Shown: positions 15,771 through 24,330, counted from the stretch's first letter. The stretch is DNA of 28,478 nt from JAFAXD01 sp035472475 (GCA_035472475.1 DATIPA010000182.1:1-28478), one strand, 5' to 3'. The notes: generated by a model from the sequence alone, not told the origin. Made by a program: numbers and translations.

Positions 15771-17426
15771 TCATGCGGCACGCGCCGCCGTGCGGGCGTC
15801 CTGCAAAATCATCGCAGCGCCCTTCTCGGCAATCATCATAGTCGGCGCATTGGTGTTGCCGGAGGTGATCGTCGGCATCACCGAGGCGTCGATCACGCGC
15901 AGTCCGTTGACCCCGATGAACCGCAGGCGCGCGTCGACGACCGCGCTGGCGTCATGCGGCGATCCCATCTTGGCGGTTCCGACCGGGTGGAAGATGGTGG
16001 TCGCATTGTTGCGGAAGGCGTCAAGCAGCGCCCCGGCATCATCGTCGTGCACCTGCGGCCCCGGCCGGAGCTCGACCGGTCGATAGTGCGCGAGTGCCGA
16101 GCGCCGCATGATGCGCCGCGCGATGCGGATGGCGTCGACCGCAAGCGCGCGGTCTTCCGGGGTCGACAGGTAGTTGAAGCACAAGTCGGGCGCGGCCGTG
16201 ATGTCGGCGTTGCGCAGCCGCACGGTGCCGCGGCTTGTCGGCCTGCACGCGTAAACCGACATCGTGATGGCCGGGAATGCATGAAACTTGCTCTTCATGC
16301 CGGGGGCCACGCGGGAGAACGGCAGGACCGTAAAGGCAAGGTTTGCGCGTTCGCGATCTTGGTCCGAGCGCAGAAAGATGCCAAGCGGAGACGGACCCAT
16401 TGCCATCGGGCCGCTCCGAAGCAAGGCGTATTCGAGCGCAATGCTGACCCGTCCGAACGGCGCGTTGTAGCGCTGGTTGAGGGTCTTGGTGCCCTCAAGC
16501 CGGTAGGTGAGCATCATCTGCAGATGATCCTGCAGGTTGGCGCCGACCCCGGGGCGATCGAGGACGACGTGAATGCCGTGATCGGCGATGTGTTTCGCCG
16601 GTCCCAACCCGGACAGCATCAGCAATTGCGGGGACTTGATCGATCCGGCCGCAAGGATGACCTCGCGGTTGGCGCGCACACGTTTGGTCTTGCCGCCGTG
16701 GCGGTATTCGACGCCGATCGCGTGCCGGCCGTTGAGCAGAATCCGGGTCGTGAGCGCCTTGGTTTCAAGCCGTAGATTGGGGCGGCTGCGCACCGGCTTG
16801 AGGAAGGCGCGGGCCGCGCTCGCACGCACGCCGTTGCGCTGGATGACATGATACGGTCCGACACCTTCGCAGCCGCCGTCATTGAAATCGTCGGTCCACG
16901 GGGTGCCATCCTCGATCGCGGCATCGCGCACCGCGTCCAGGATGGGCCAGGAGGCGCGCTGTGGGCTCACGCCCAGTTCACCGCCCACCGCGTGATACCG
17001 ATTGGCGCCAAGCGCAAAGTCTTCGTGCTGCTTGAAATAAGGAAGAACCGAGTCCCAGCCCCAGCCTTCCAACCCGAGCTGACGCCAGTGATCGAAATCG
17101 CCAGCCTGTCCGCGGATCTGGATCATTCCATTGATCGACGAGGATCCGCCCAAGACCTTGCCGCGCGGGTGCACGATCTTGCGCCCGTTGAGCTGCGGCT
17201 CGGGCTGCGTCTCGAAGCACCAATCGAACGCCGGGTGACCGATCATGTACATGTACCCGATTGGGATTCGGGTCCAGATCGACCGGTCGTCGTCGCCGGC
17301 TTCGAGCAGCAGCACTCGGGTCGCGGGGTTCGCGCTCAGGCGGTTGGCGAGAATGCAGCCCGCCGAGCCGGCGCCAACGATCACGTAGTCGAACTGGTCG
17401 GCGTGTTGGTCAGTCATCGGGCCCAT
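15771..17426 (-). CDS. GMC-family FAD oxidoreductase (choline/alcohol dehydrogenase-like)
   Basis: Flavoprotein that oxidises an alcohol to an aldehyde or acid, with 551 residues, the usual length. The FAD-binding GAGSAG is at residues 18-23. GMC signature 1 is seen in HPRGKVLGGSSSING and signature 2 in AAGSIKSPQLLMLSGLGP. The catalytic pair is placed at H480 (FHPVGTAKMG) and N524 (TSGNTNAP), 44 residues apart, as between His466 and Asn510 in choline oxidase. Start: an ATG three codons downstream is equally possible, as neither has a clear ribosome site. It lies upstream of the FAD oxidoreductase/aconitase-X/dehydratase operon in the same direction, so it may supply its substrate. Betaine genes (betB, betI) are absent, which argues against choline. 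Specificity cannot be set from sequence. Confidence 0.9.
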   Translation of the reverse strand: MGPMTDQHADQFDYVIVGAGSAGCILANRLSANPATRVLLLEAGDDDRSIWTRIPIGYMYMIGHPAFDWCFETQPEPQLNGRKIVHPRGKVLGGSSSINGMIQIRGQAGDFDHWRQLGLEGWGWDSVLPYFKQHEDFALGANRYHAVGGELGVSPQRASWPILDAVRDAAIEDGTPWTDDFNDGGCEGVGPYHVIQRNGVRASAARAFLKPVRSRPNLRLETKALTTRILLNGRHAIGVEYRHGGKTKRVRANREVILAAGSIKSPQLLMLSGLGPAKHIADHGIHVVLDRPGVGANLQDHLQMMLTYRLEGTKTLNQRYNAPFGRVSIALEYALLRSGPMAMGPSPLGIFLRSDQDRERANLAFTVLPFSRVAPGMKSKFHAFPAITMSVYACRPTSRGTVRLRNADITAAPDLCFNYLSTPEDRALAVDAIRIARRIMRRSALAHYRPVELRPGPQVHDDDAGALLDAFRNNATTIFHPVGTAKMGSPHDASAVVDARLRFIGVNGLRVIDASVMPTITSGNTNAPTMMIAEKGAAMILQDARTAARAA

Positions 17427-17718
17427 GAATGATTTGGAATGGCGCGGTCACTATGCGTGGCCGCGGGCGCTGCCACAAGCGCGAGGTGGGGCGGTCCTCG
17501 CGCAAGGCGCGCATGACGCGCCGCACGAACGCGAGCGTCGTGCAGACCCGGGACGCCCAACGCGCTGCCCACCACTGTACCGGCGATGCCTCGGCGCGCT
17601 ATAACCTCATGCAAGCGGAGCGGGGCGGCAATGAGCGTCCGGCATATCGATCGGCGCTGTCGTCAGAACGATGCGCGTCGTCGAAACGCAAGATGATGAC
17701 AATGAAAGAGGGAACGCG

Positions 17719-18927
17719 ATGAACAAGTGGTTGGCTCGATTGTGCGTCGCCATGGGTGCGCTCGTGGCAACGGCCGGGATGGCCAGCGCGGCCGAGGTCG
17801 TCAAAGTAGGTCTGATCGCCGATTTCACCGGCGCATTCGCCAATTGGGGTTCTCAATTCCAGCAGGCGGTTGAAGCCTTCCAGGCGGTCAACGGCACGAC
17901 CGTGAAAGGCCCGGACGGCAAGGAGATCGAGATCCAATTCGTCTACCGCGACACGGCTAGCGGCGGACCCGACAAGGCAAAGCAGCTCGCCGAGGACCTG
18001 GTGCTGCGCGAGAAGGTGAAGTTTTTGGCGGGCTTCGATCTCTCCCCGCACGCTATGGCGGTCGCCGATATTGCGACCCAAGCCAAGGTCCCGGTCATCA
18101 TCATGAACGCGGCGACCGCGTCGATCACCCGCGGATCGCCCTACTACGTGCGCGTGAGTATGACGATCCCGCAATACGTGTCGCCATTGCCGAAATGGGC
18201 GTACGATCACGGCATCCGCAAGGTTTACATGCTGGTGAGCGACTACGCGCCCGGCTACGACGCGGAGGCTTACTTTGCCAAGGGCTTCAAGGCGGTCGGC
18301 GGCGAGATCGTCGGCAGCGTGCGCATGCCGCAACAGGAGACGAACTACGCGGCCTACATGGAGAAGGTGCTACAAGCTAAGCCCGACGCTTTGTTCATGT
18401 TCGTTCCAGCGGGCTCGCCCTCGATCGCGTTCGTGAAGGCGTATATCGAACGGGGCCTCAAGGCCGCGGGTATTAAGCTTCTCGGCACCGGCGAAACTCA
18501 GGAATTGTTCCTGCCGAACTTTACCGACGACGTGATCGGAGCGGTTTCGGCGTTCCACTACACCGAGACCAACACCAATCCGGAGAACATCGCGCTGCGC
18601 AAGCAGCTCGTTAAGATGTTCGGTGAGAAGGCCACGCCGGATATCGCCTCGGTCGCGGCCTGGGACGGCACCAACTTGATTTACCAGTCGGTGGCGGCGC
18701 TCGGCGCCAATGCGGAAGGCATCAAATACGTCGACTTCCTCAAGGGCAAGACGCTCAATAGCCCACGCGGACCGATCTTGATCGACCCGGCGGAACGCGA
18801 GGTCGTGCAGAATATCTATATCCGCGAGGTCCAGAAACGCGACGGCAAGCTCGTGAACGTCGATATCGGCCAGGTGGATATGGTCAAGGACCCCTGGAAG
18901 ATCGACAATCCGCCGAAGAGTAACTAA
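17719..18927 (+). CDS. Liv-type ABC transporter substrate-binding protein, paralogue 1
   Basis: Periplasmic receptor of the Peripla_BP_6 (LivK-like) family, with 402 residues. The signal peptide runs to about residue 24 (MASA before AEVVKV). The mature protein opens with VVKVGLIADFTGAFANWG and shows NAATASITRGSPYYVRVSMT, SDYAPGYDAE and FHYTETNTNPENI, which recur in the two paralogues at 19077 and 27693. Start: GAGGG lies about seven bases before this ATG; an upstream in-frame ATG would place 16 polar residues before the signal peptide. It is first of a run reading SBP-SBP-livHMGF. The divergent gap to the GMC gene is 292 bases. Related proteins bind branched-chain amino acids, amides or aromatic acids. 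The ligand here is unknown. Confidence 0.93.
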   Translation: MNKWLARLCVAMGALVATAGMASAAEVVKVGLIADFTGAFANWGSQFQQAVEAFQAVNGTTVKGPDGKEIEIQFVYRDTASGGPDKAKQLAEDLVLREKVKFLAGFDLSPHAMAVADIATQAKVPVIIMNAATASITRGSPYYVRVSMTIPQYVSPLPKWAYDHGIRKVYMLVSDYAPGYDAEAYFAKGFKAVGGEIVGSVRMPQQETNYAAYMEKVLQAKPDALFMFVPAGSPSIAFVKAYIERGLKAAGIKLLGTGETQELFLPNFTDDVIGAVSAFHYTETNTNPENIALRKQLVKMFGEKATPDIASVAAWDGTNLIYQSVAALGANAEGIKYVDFLKGKTLNSPRGPILIDPAEREVVQNIYIREVQKRDGKLVNVDIGQVDMVKDPWKIDNPPKSN

Positions 18928-18943
18928 GGCGCGCCAACAACTC

Positions 18944-19019
18944 ATGGCTGGGCTTGCCCCGGCCATCGTCGGTTTGGTGATGCCATGAGACCGTCGACGC
19001 CCGCGATGAGCGCGGGCGT
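18944..19019. repeat. Dispersed two-hairpin intergenic repeat, copy 2
   Basis: Second copy of the element found at 7787-7871. Hairpin one is ATGGCTGGG/CCCGGCCAT (18944-18966, one G-T pair) and hairpin two is ACGCCCGCG/CGCGGGCGT (18997-19019, perfect). Each has a 9-bp stem and 5-nt loop, and they are 30 nt apart. In hairpin two a base pair differs from copy 1 on both arms (T-A to C-G), so pairing is conserved. It separates the first and second binding-protein genes. Confidence 0.8.
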
Positions 19020-19076
19020 GCCGGCCGAGAGGCAAATCGACCCGCAGAGGTCGTTACCGTGAGGAGAGGAACAACG

Positions 19077-20279
19077 ATGAAGAAGTGGTTGACACGTTTA
19101 AGCGCCGTTGGCGCGTTTGTTGCTGCGATCAGCACGGCTCACGCCGATGTGGTGAAAGTCGGTTTGATTGCTGACTTTACCGGTGCTTTCGCTACGTGGG
19201 GACCGCAATTCCAGCAGGCGGTCGAGGCCTACCAGGCGATTCACGGCAAGAGCGTCAAAGGACCGGACGGCAAGGAGCATGAAATCGAATTTATCTATCG
19301 GGACACGGCCAGCGGTGGACCTGACAAGGCCAAGCAGCTCGCCGAGGAGCTGGTACTGCGCGAGAAAGTGAAATTCCTGGCCGGTTTTGACTTATCGCCG
19401 CACGCCATGGCGGTGGCCGACATCGCGACCCAAGCCAAGATCCCGGTGGTCATCATGAACGCGGCGACCGCCTCGATCACGCGAGGCTCGCCGTATTACG
19501 TGCGGGTCAGCATGACCATCCCGCAACACGTGGTGTCGCTTGCCAAGTGGGCGTACGACAATGGGATCCGCAAAGTCTACACCATCGTCAGCGACTATGC
19601 GCCCGGCTACGACGCTGAAAACTACTTCAACAAGACCTTCAAGGCGCTCGGCGGCGAGATCGTCGGCAGCGCGCGGACGCCGCAGCAGGAAACCAACTAT
19701 GCGGCCTACATGGAAAAGGTGCTGCAGGCCAAACCTGACGCGCTCTACATGTTCCAACCCGCCGGGTCGCCCTCGATCGCCTTCGTCAAGGCCTATGTTG
19801 AGCGCGGGCTCAAGACCGCCGGCATTAAGCTTCTCGGTACCGGCGAGACGCAGCAGCTGTTCCTGCCCAATTTTACCGACGATGTGATCGGCGTGGTGAC
19901 GGCGTTCCACTACACCGAGACCAACACCAACCCGGAGAACATCGAGCTCAAGAAACAGCTGGTGAAGATGTTCGGCGACAAGGCGGTGCCGGACATCGCT
20001 TCGATTGCTGCCTGGGACGGGACGAAATTGATCTATCAGGCGGTCGCGCAGCTTGGTCCCAACGCCGACGGCGCCAAGTACGTTGATTTCATGAAGGGCA
20101 AAAAACTCGACAGCCCGCGCGGTCCGATCATGATCGATCCCGCCGAGCGCGACGTGATTCAAAATATCTACATCCGCCGTGTCGAAAAGCGGGATGGCAA
20201 GCTCGTCAACATCGACATCGGCCAAGTCGATATGGTCAAGGATCCCTGGAAGATCGACAACCCACCGAAAAGCAACTAG
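19077..20279 (+). CDS. Liv-type ABC transporter substrate-binding protein, paralogue 2
   Basis: A 400-residue periplasmic receptor, near-colinear and mostly identical with the gene at 17719; the last 20 residues are nearly the same. The signal peptide ends STAHA before DVVKVG. Differences cluster in the signal peptide, in the strand after VRVSMTIPQ (HVVSLAKWAYDN against YVSPLPKWAYDH), and at single sites such as MFQPAG against MFVPAG near the expected cleft, so ligand preference may differ. The start has GAGGAGAGG just upstream. The two copies differ at many synonymous sites, so the duplication is not recent. It is followed by a strong hairpin and then livHMGF, and is probably the main receptor of that transporter. 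Confidence 0.93.
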   Translation: MKKWLTRLSAVGAFVAAISTAHADVVKVGLIADFTGAFATWGPQFQQAVEAYQAIHGKSVKGPDGKEHEIEFIYRDTASGGPDKAKQLAEELVLREKVKFLAGFDLSPHAMAVADIATQAKIPVVIMNAATASITRGSPYYVRVSMTIPQHVVSLAKWAYDNGIRKVYTIVSDYAPGYDAENYFNKTFKALGGEIVGSARTPQQETNYAAYMEKVLQAKPDALYMFQPAGSPSIAFVKAYVERGLKTAGIKLLGTGETQQLFLPNFTDDVIGVVTAFHYTETNTNPENIELKKQLVKMFGDKAVPDIASIAAWDGTKLIYQAVAQLGPNADGAKYVDFMKGKKLDSPRGPIMIDPAERDVIQNIYIRRVEKRDGKLVNIDIGQVDMVKDPWKIDNPPKSN

Positions 20280-20301
20280 AGACGGTCAGCTCGTCGGCAA
20301 C

Positions 20302-20333
20302 TGCGCGCGGAACATTGTACGGTTCCGCGCGCA
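20302..20333 (+). promoter_or_regulatory. Perfect 12-bp hairpin between binding protein and permease genes
   Basis: TGCGCGCGGAAC (20302-20313) pairs fully with GTTCCGCGCGCA (20322-20333) across an 8-nt loop. No T-run follows, so it is not a standard intrinsic terminator. Its position, 22 bases after the binding-protein stop and 48 bases before livH, fits an mRNA-protecting or attenuating element that keeps receptor levels above permease levels. That role is inferred. Confidence 0.65.
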
Positions 20334-20381
20334 TCGACTTTCAGGCAATACCGGCAACCGTTCCGCACAGACCAACGAATC

Positions 20382-21251
20382 ATGCTTTCTTTTGCCGCCA
20401 CCATTTTGCTCGACGGTGTCTCCTACGGTATGGTGCTGTTTCTGATCTCCGTCGGCCTTACGATCACGATGGGGCTGATGCGCGTCGTCAACCTCGCGCA
20501 CGGCTCGTTCGCCATGATCGGAGGATATGCAGCCGGTTATCTGACGCAGAAAGGGGTGAACTTCTACCTCGCGCTTGCCGGCGCTGCCGTGGTCGCCGGG
20601 GTGCTGGGGGGAATTGCGGAAGTTACCGTTTATCGTCCGCTCTACCGCAAGGGCGAGCTGTCGCAAGTGCTTCTGACCATCGGCATCGTCTTTGTCGTCA
20701 CCGCGGTGGCCACGGAGATGTTCGGCGCATTTCCCTATCCGATGGTTTTTCCCGATTATTTGGCGCAGCCGATCAACATCGGTTTCCGCACGTATCCTGC
20801 CTATCGGCTGTTCCTGATCGCGCTCGGGTCCGTGGTCGCCTTGGTGATGTGGTATCTCATCGACAATTCGCTCTATGGCGCGAAGCTGCGGGCGGCGGTC
20901 GACAATTCAAAAATCGCGCGCTGCGTCGGAATGAACGTCAACATCCTGTTCACCGGTACCTTCATCATCGGTTGCGCGCTCGCTGGGCTGGGGGGCGCAG
21001 TCGGCGCCCAAATCCTGTCGCTCGAGCCGTCCTACGCGCTTAAATACGTCGTGCTGTTCCTGGTGGTCGTCATCGTCGGCGGTGAGGGCAGCTTCAAAGG
21101 ATCTTTCGTCGCCGCCATAGCACTTGGGATCATCGATACGCTCGGGAAGTATTTTGTAACGCAAGCGGCGCCTTACCTGTTGTATGCGGCGGTCTTCGTA
21201 TTGCTGCTGTGGCGGCCGCAAGGCTTGATGCCATCCAAGGCGGCCGGCTGA
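20382..21251 (+). CDS. livH: Branched-chain amino acid-type ABC transporter permease LivH
   Basis: Inner-membrane permease subunit of a Liv-type (HAAT) importer, with 289 residues and about eight hydrophobic helices. Family features are LLDGVSYGMVLFLISVGLTITMGLMRVVNLAHGSF at the N-terminus, and the cytoplasmic loop RAAVDNSKIARCVGMNVN, which contacts the ATPase. The GLGGAVGAQ segment and the C-terminal LLLWRPQGL are also typical. Its TGA shares one base with the ATG of livM (TGATG). No strong ribosome site precedes its own ATG, in line with expression below that of the receptor genes upstream. It pairs with LivM to form the channel. Confidence 0.93.
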   Translation: MLSFAATILLDGVSYGMVLFLISVGLTITMGLMRVVNLAHGSFAMIGGYAAGYLTQKGVNFYLALAGAAVVAGVLGGIAEVTVYRPLYRKGELSQVLLTIGIVFVVTAVATEMFGAFPYPMVFPDYLAQPINIGFRTYPAYRLFLIALGSVVALVMWYLIDNSLYGAKLRAAVDNSKIARCVGMNVNILFTGTFIIGCALAGLGGAVGAQILSLEPSYALKYVVLFLVVVIVGGEGSFKGSFVAAIALGIIDTLGKYFVTQAAPYLLYAAVFVLLLWRPQGLMPSKAAG

Positions 21252-22288
21252 TGGCGGCGCTCAATCGCAACGAACCCGTCGCCGAGCCGCCGTCCACAAG
21301 CATTGGTGCGTTGACGAGCGGACGCGGCTGGCTCGCGCTCGTGGGGCACGCGCTGCCGTGGGCGATCATCATCGTCTTTTACTTCACGGCCGGCGGATAC
21401 CTCAGCCTTGGAACGCAAGTGCTGATCTGGATTTTGTTCGCGTTGTCGCTCGACCTCGCACTCGGCTACGCCGGGATCGTAACCCTGGGTCAAGCAGCGT
21501 TCTTCGGGCTCGGAGCCTATGCGGCCGGCATATTTGCGATTCACGTGTCCTCTGACCCGATCCTCGGGCATGTCGTGGCGATTGTTGTTGCCGGCTTGTT
21601 TGGTCTCGTGACCGGCGCGTTGATCCTGCATACCACCGGGGTCACGTTCCTGATGCTGACGCTCGCGATCGTCTCGATCTTGTTCGAATATGCCAATCAG
21701 GCGCGCAGCCTCACCGGCGGCGACGACGGGCTGCAAGGCGTTAAGATCGACCCGATCTTCGGCGTGTTCGAGTTCAACATCTTCGGCGAGACCGCCTACG
21801 TCTACGCGGCCGTCGTGCTGTTCATCTGGTTTTTGATCGCGTGGCGGATCGTTCACTCGCCGTTCGGGCGCTCACTCGACGGCATTCGGCAGAACTCGCG
21901 TCGGATGCGCGCCATCGGCACGCCGGTGTGGTGGCGGCTGCTCGCGGTCTACACCTTGTCGGCCGCGATGGCGGGCTCGGCCGGGGCACTGTCGGCGCAC
22001 GCGACGCGCTTTGTCGGGTTGTCGGTGCTCAGCCTTTTGACCTCGGGCATCGTCACCGTGATGCTCATTCTCGGCGGCACGCGGCGCCTCTATGGCGCGT
22101 TCGTGGGAGCTGCCGTCTATTATCTGGTGCAGGACCAGACTGCCAGAGTGAGCCCGTATTTCTGGGAGTTCGTGGTGGGCTTGATGCTGATCGCCACCGT
22201 TTTGTTTCTCGAAGGCGGATTGCTCGATCTGGGGCGGGTCGCTCAGCGCTTGTTCGATCGCTTTCGCAAGCGCCCGGATGCGACATGA
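21251..22288 (+). CDS. livM: Branched-chain amino acid-type ABC transporter permease LivM
   Basis: Second permease subunit, with 345 residues and about ten hydrophobic helices. Typical LivM stretches are LSLDLALGYAGIVTLGQAAFFGLGAYAAG, LTGGDDGLQGV, and the ATPase-contact loop SPFGRSLDGIRQNSRRMRAIG. The start is taken at the ATG overlapping the livH stop by one base; an earlier in-frame ATG would overlap livH by 43 bases. Its stop overlaps the livG start (ATGA), giving tight coupling of the four transporter genes. Compared with E. coli LivM it lacks the long N-terminal extension, as is common in alphaproteobacterial members. Confidence 0.93.
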   Translation: MAALNRNEPVAEPPSTSIGALTSGRGWLALVGHALPWAIIIVFYFTAGGYLSLGTQVLIWILFALSLDLALGYAGIVTLGQAAFFGLGAYAAGIFAIHVSSDPILGHVVAIVVAGLFGLVTGALILHTTGVTFLMLTLAIVSILFEYANQARSLTGGDDGLQGVKIDPIFGVFEFNIFGETAYVYAAVVLFIWFLIAWRIVHSPFGRSLDGIRQNSRRMRAIGTPVWWRLLAVYTLSAAMAGSAGALSAHATRFVGLSVLSLLTSGIVTVMLILGGTRRLYGAFVGAAVYYLVQDQTARVSPYFWEFVVGLMLIATVLFLEGGLLDLGRVAQRLFDRFRKRPDAT

Positions 22289-23040
22289 GCGCGGCTCCAG
22301 TTCTGTCGGTTCGTGGTCTGTGCAAGAACTTCGGCGCGCTCATCGTCGCGCAGTCGATCGACGTCGACCTTATGGCCGGCGCGCGGGTCGGCCTGATCGG
22401 TCCCAACGGCGCCGGCAAGACTACATTCGTCAACCTCCTGACCGGATTCCTGCATCCCGATGCGGGCACGATCATGCTGGGCGGGGTCGCGATCGAGACC
22501 ATGGCGGCGGAGAAGCGCGTGCACCAGGGTCTCGCCCGCACGCATCAAATCAACACGCTGCTGGTCGAAATGAACGTCCGCGACAACGTCGCGATTGCGA
22601 TCGCCGAGCGCGACAAATTTGCCTGGCGCACGATACGCTACAAGCCGCAATGGCGAGCGTGCCTGGACGAAGCCCAGTCACGACTCGAGCAAATAGGCAT
22701 CGGCCAGATCGGCGATCGTATCGTTCGCGAATTGCCATATGGTCAGCAGCGATTGCTGGAAATCGCGATCGCCCTCGCCCTCAAGCCACGGGTCTTGCTC
22801 CTCGATGAGCCGGCCGCCGGAGTTCCTTCGGCCGAAACCCATCACATCCACGACGTGCTGAGCAAATTGCCCAAGGACATCGCAATCTTGATCATCGAAC
22901 ACGACATGGATGTGATCTTCCGCTTCGCGCAAGAGATCATCGTGTTGGTGCAAGGTCGGGTGCTGCGGCGCGACGCGCCGGCGGCGATTGCCGCCGATCC
23001 GGAGGTCCGCGCCGTCTATCTGGGACGGTCCGCCGTATGA
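22285..23040 (+). CDS. livG: Liv-type ABC transporter ATPase LivG
   Basis: Cytoplasmic ATPase subunit of the importer, with 251 residues. Walker A is GPNGAGKTT (about residues 39-47). The signature loop reads LPYGQQR, a LivG-like variant of LSGGQ. Walker B is VLLLDEPAAG, and the switch histidine is in IIEHDMD. The region with FAWRTIRYKPQWR between Walker A and the signature is the LivG-type insertion. The start is the ATG inside the ATGA overlap with livM; the frame is open far upstream but there it is the shadow of livM. Its stop overlaps the livF start by ATGA. Confidence 0.93.
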   Translation: MSAAPVLSVRGLCKNFGALIVAQSIDVDLMAGARVGLIGPNGAGKTTFVNLLTGFLHPDAGTIMLGGVAIETMAAEKRVHQGLARTHQINTLLVEMNVRDNVAIAIAERDKFAWRTIRYKPQWRACLDEAQSRLEQIGIGQIGDRIVRELPYGQQRLLEIAIALALKPRVLLLDEPAAGVPSAETHHIHDVLSKLPKDIAILIIEHDMDVIFRFAQEIIVLVQGRVLRRDAPAAIAADPEVRAVYLGRSAV

Positions 23041-23741
23041 GCGTTGGACTCAAGGTCGAGGGTCTAGTCGCCGGCTACGGCGACACTGTCGTGCTCGACG
23101 GGGTCTCGCTCGATTTGCCGCCCGGCGGAACGCTCGCCCTGCTCGGTCGCAACGGCGTCGGCAAAACGACCCTTTTGACGACCCTGATGGGCATCACCAC
23201 GCGCCACGACGGCACCATTCGGCTCGGCGAAGAGGCAATTGAGACCATGCCGATCCACCGGCGCGCGCGCCTCGGGCTCGGCTACGTCCCGCAAGAACGC
23301 GAGATCTTTCCCTCGCTGACGGTCGAGGAAAACCTTGCGGTGTCGGCCCTTCCGGGGGGGTGGAACATCGAGGCGGTCTTTGACCTCTTCCCGCGACTCA
23401 AAGAGCGCTCCCGCAACACCGGTAATCGCCTCTCCGGCGGCGAGCAGCAAATGCTTGCGGTCGCTCGCGCGCTGGCCGGTGGGCCAAAAGTGCTGCTGCT
23501 CGACGAGCCGCTCGAAGGCTTGGCGCCGATTGTGATCGAGGCACTGTTCGAGGCCTTGCTCAAGATCCGCGACGAGGCTGGCTTGAGCATGATTCTGGTG
23601 GAACAGAAGGCCGAACTCGCCCTGTCGTTTGCCAAGGACGTGGCAGTCCTCGATCGCGGCAAGATCGTATACCGCGGCGCGAGCGCGGAGCTGCTCGGCG
23701 ACCACGACGCCCAGGCGCGCTTGCTTGGGGTCAGCCAATAG
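23037..23741 (+). CDS. livF: Liv-type ABC transporter ATPase LivF
   Basis: Second cytoplasmic ATPase, with 234 residues. Walker A is LGRNGVGKTT, the signature is RLSGGEQQ, and Walker B is VLLLDEPLEG. The H-loop position carries glutamine (LVEQKAELAL), which is normal for LivF. The GYVPQEREIFPSLTVEENL segment is characteristic of the family. The ATG overlaps the livG stop. It is the last gene of the transporter operon: an 81-bp gap with no clear terminator precedes the Ohr gene, so read-through is possible. Confidence 0.93.
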   Translation: MSVGLKVEGLVAGYGDTVVLDGVSLDLPPGGTLALLGRNGVGKTTLLTTLMGITTRHDGTIRLGEEAIETMPIHRRARLGLGYVPQEREIFPSLTVEENLAVSALPGGWNIEAVFDLFPRLKERSRNTGNRLSGGEQQMLAVARALAGGPKVLLLDEPLEGLAPIVIEALFEALLKIRDEAGLSMILVEQKAELALSFAKDVAVLDRGKIVYRGASAELLGDHDAQARLLGVSQ

Positions 23742-23822
23742 ACTTCAAATCACGCATATGTGGCTTGAACGCGAAACCCTCGCGTCGCATGTCGGCCGGG
23801 ACGACGAGCAGGGGATCAAACC

Positions 23823-24260
23823 ATGGACAAGATCAAACCGCTTTTCACCGCAACGGCAACCGCTACCGGCGGCCGCAATGGCCACACCCAGTCAAGTGAC
23901 GGAATGGTCAGCGTCGACCTTTCGGTGCCCAAGGAGATGGGCGGTCCAGGCCGAGCCGGCACCGCAACCCCCGAACATCTGTTCGCTGCTGGCTACGCGG
24001 CTTGCTTCGGCGGCGCGCTGGATTTCGTCGGCAAGCAGCACAAGAAGGATGCCAGTAAGGCGAAGATCACGACGGCGGTGTCGATCGGGCCGCGCGAAGG
24101 CGGCGGCTTCGGTCTTGCCGTCAAACTACACGTCGAAGACAAGAGCTTGCCGCAAAGTGAATTGACGGCCCTCGCCAAGGAAGCACACGAAAAGATCTGC
24201 CCCTATTCCAACGCCACGCGCGGCAACGTGGACGTACAGCTCGAAGTAGTGGGTGGGTAG
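23823..24260 (+). CDS. ohr: Organic hydroperoxide resistance protein, Ohr/OsmC family
   Basis: Thiol peroxidase that reduces organic and fatty-acid hydroperoxides in the cytoplasm. It has 145 residues, typical of Ohr. The redox cysteines are C61 (AACFGGALDF) and C126 (KICPYSNATRGN), and the catalytic arginine and glutamate are R18 (GGRNG) and E51 (TPEHLFAAGYA). CPYSNATRGN marks Ohr rather than OsmC. AGGGGA lies about seven bases before the ATG. No ohrR regulator is adjacent, and a classic OhrR operator was not found in the 81-bp upstream gap. Its placement after livF is probably incidental. Confidence 0.92.
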   Translation: MDKIKPLFTATATATGGRNGHTQSSDGMVSVDLSVPKEMGGPGRAGTATPEHLFAAGYAACFGGALDFVGKQHKKDASKAKITTAVSIGPREGGGFGLAVKLHVEDKSLPQSELTALAKEAHEKICPYSNATRGNVDVQLEVVGG

Positions 24261-24318
24261 AGGCTCGCCGAACCGGGGTGACAGCCCATTCCAGCCGTCA
24301 GTGTCGCGTTTGCGCGAG

Positions 24319-24330
24319 GACCCGCGGGTC
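24319..24330. promoter_or_regulatory. 12-bp perfect palindrome upstream of diguanylate cyclase gene
   Basis: GACCCGCGGGTC is fully self-complementary without a loop, so it is better suited to a dimeric DNA-binding protein than to an RNA hairpin. It lies in the 172-bp gap between ohr and the first GGDEF gene. A palindrome of this length in GC-rich DNA can occur by chance, so support is weak. Confidence 0.25.

Noticed and set aside
15666..16775. 369-codon open frame on the plus strand antisense to the GMC oxidoreductase
   Set aside because: The GMC gene has all its signatures, and the antisense translation is R/H/D-rich without features.
17479..17503. 8-bp inverted repeat GCGCGAGG/CCTCGCGC with a 9-nt spacer in the divergent GMC/Liv gap
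   Set aside because: Short, GC-only arms are common by chance in this composition, and it is not positioned near an evident promoter. The rest of the 292-base gap shows only a weak TATAAC at 17600-17605 without a matching -35.
23742..23822. Possible OhrR operator upstream of ohr
   Set aside because: The gap has a CATATG core but no extended dyad of the OhrR type.
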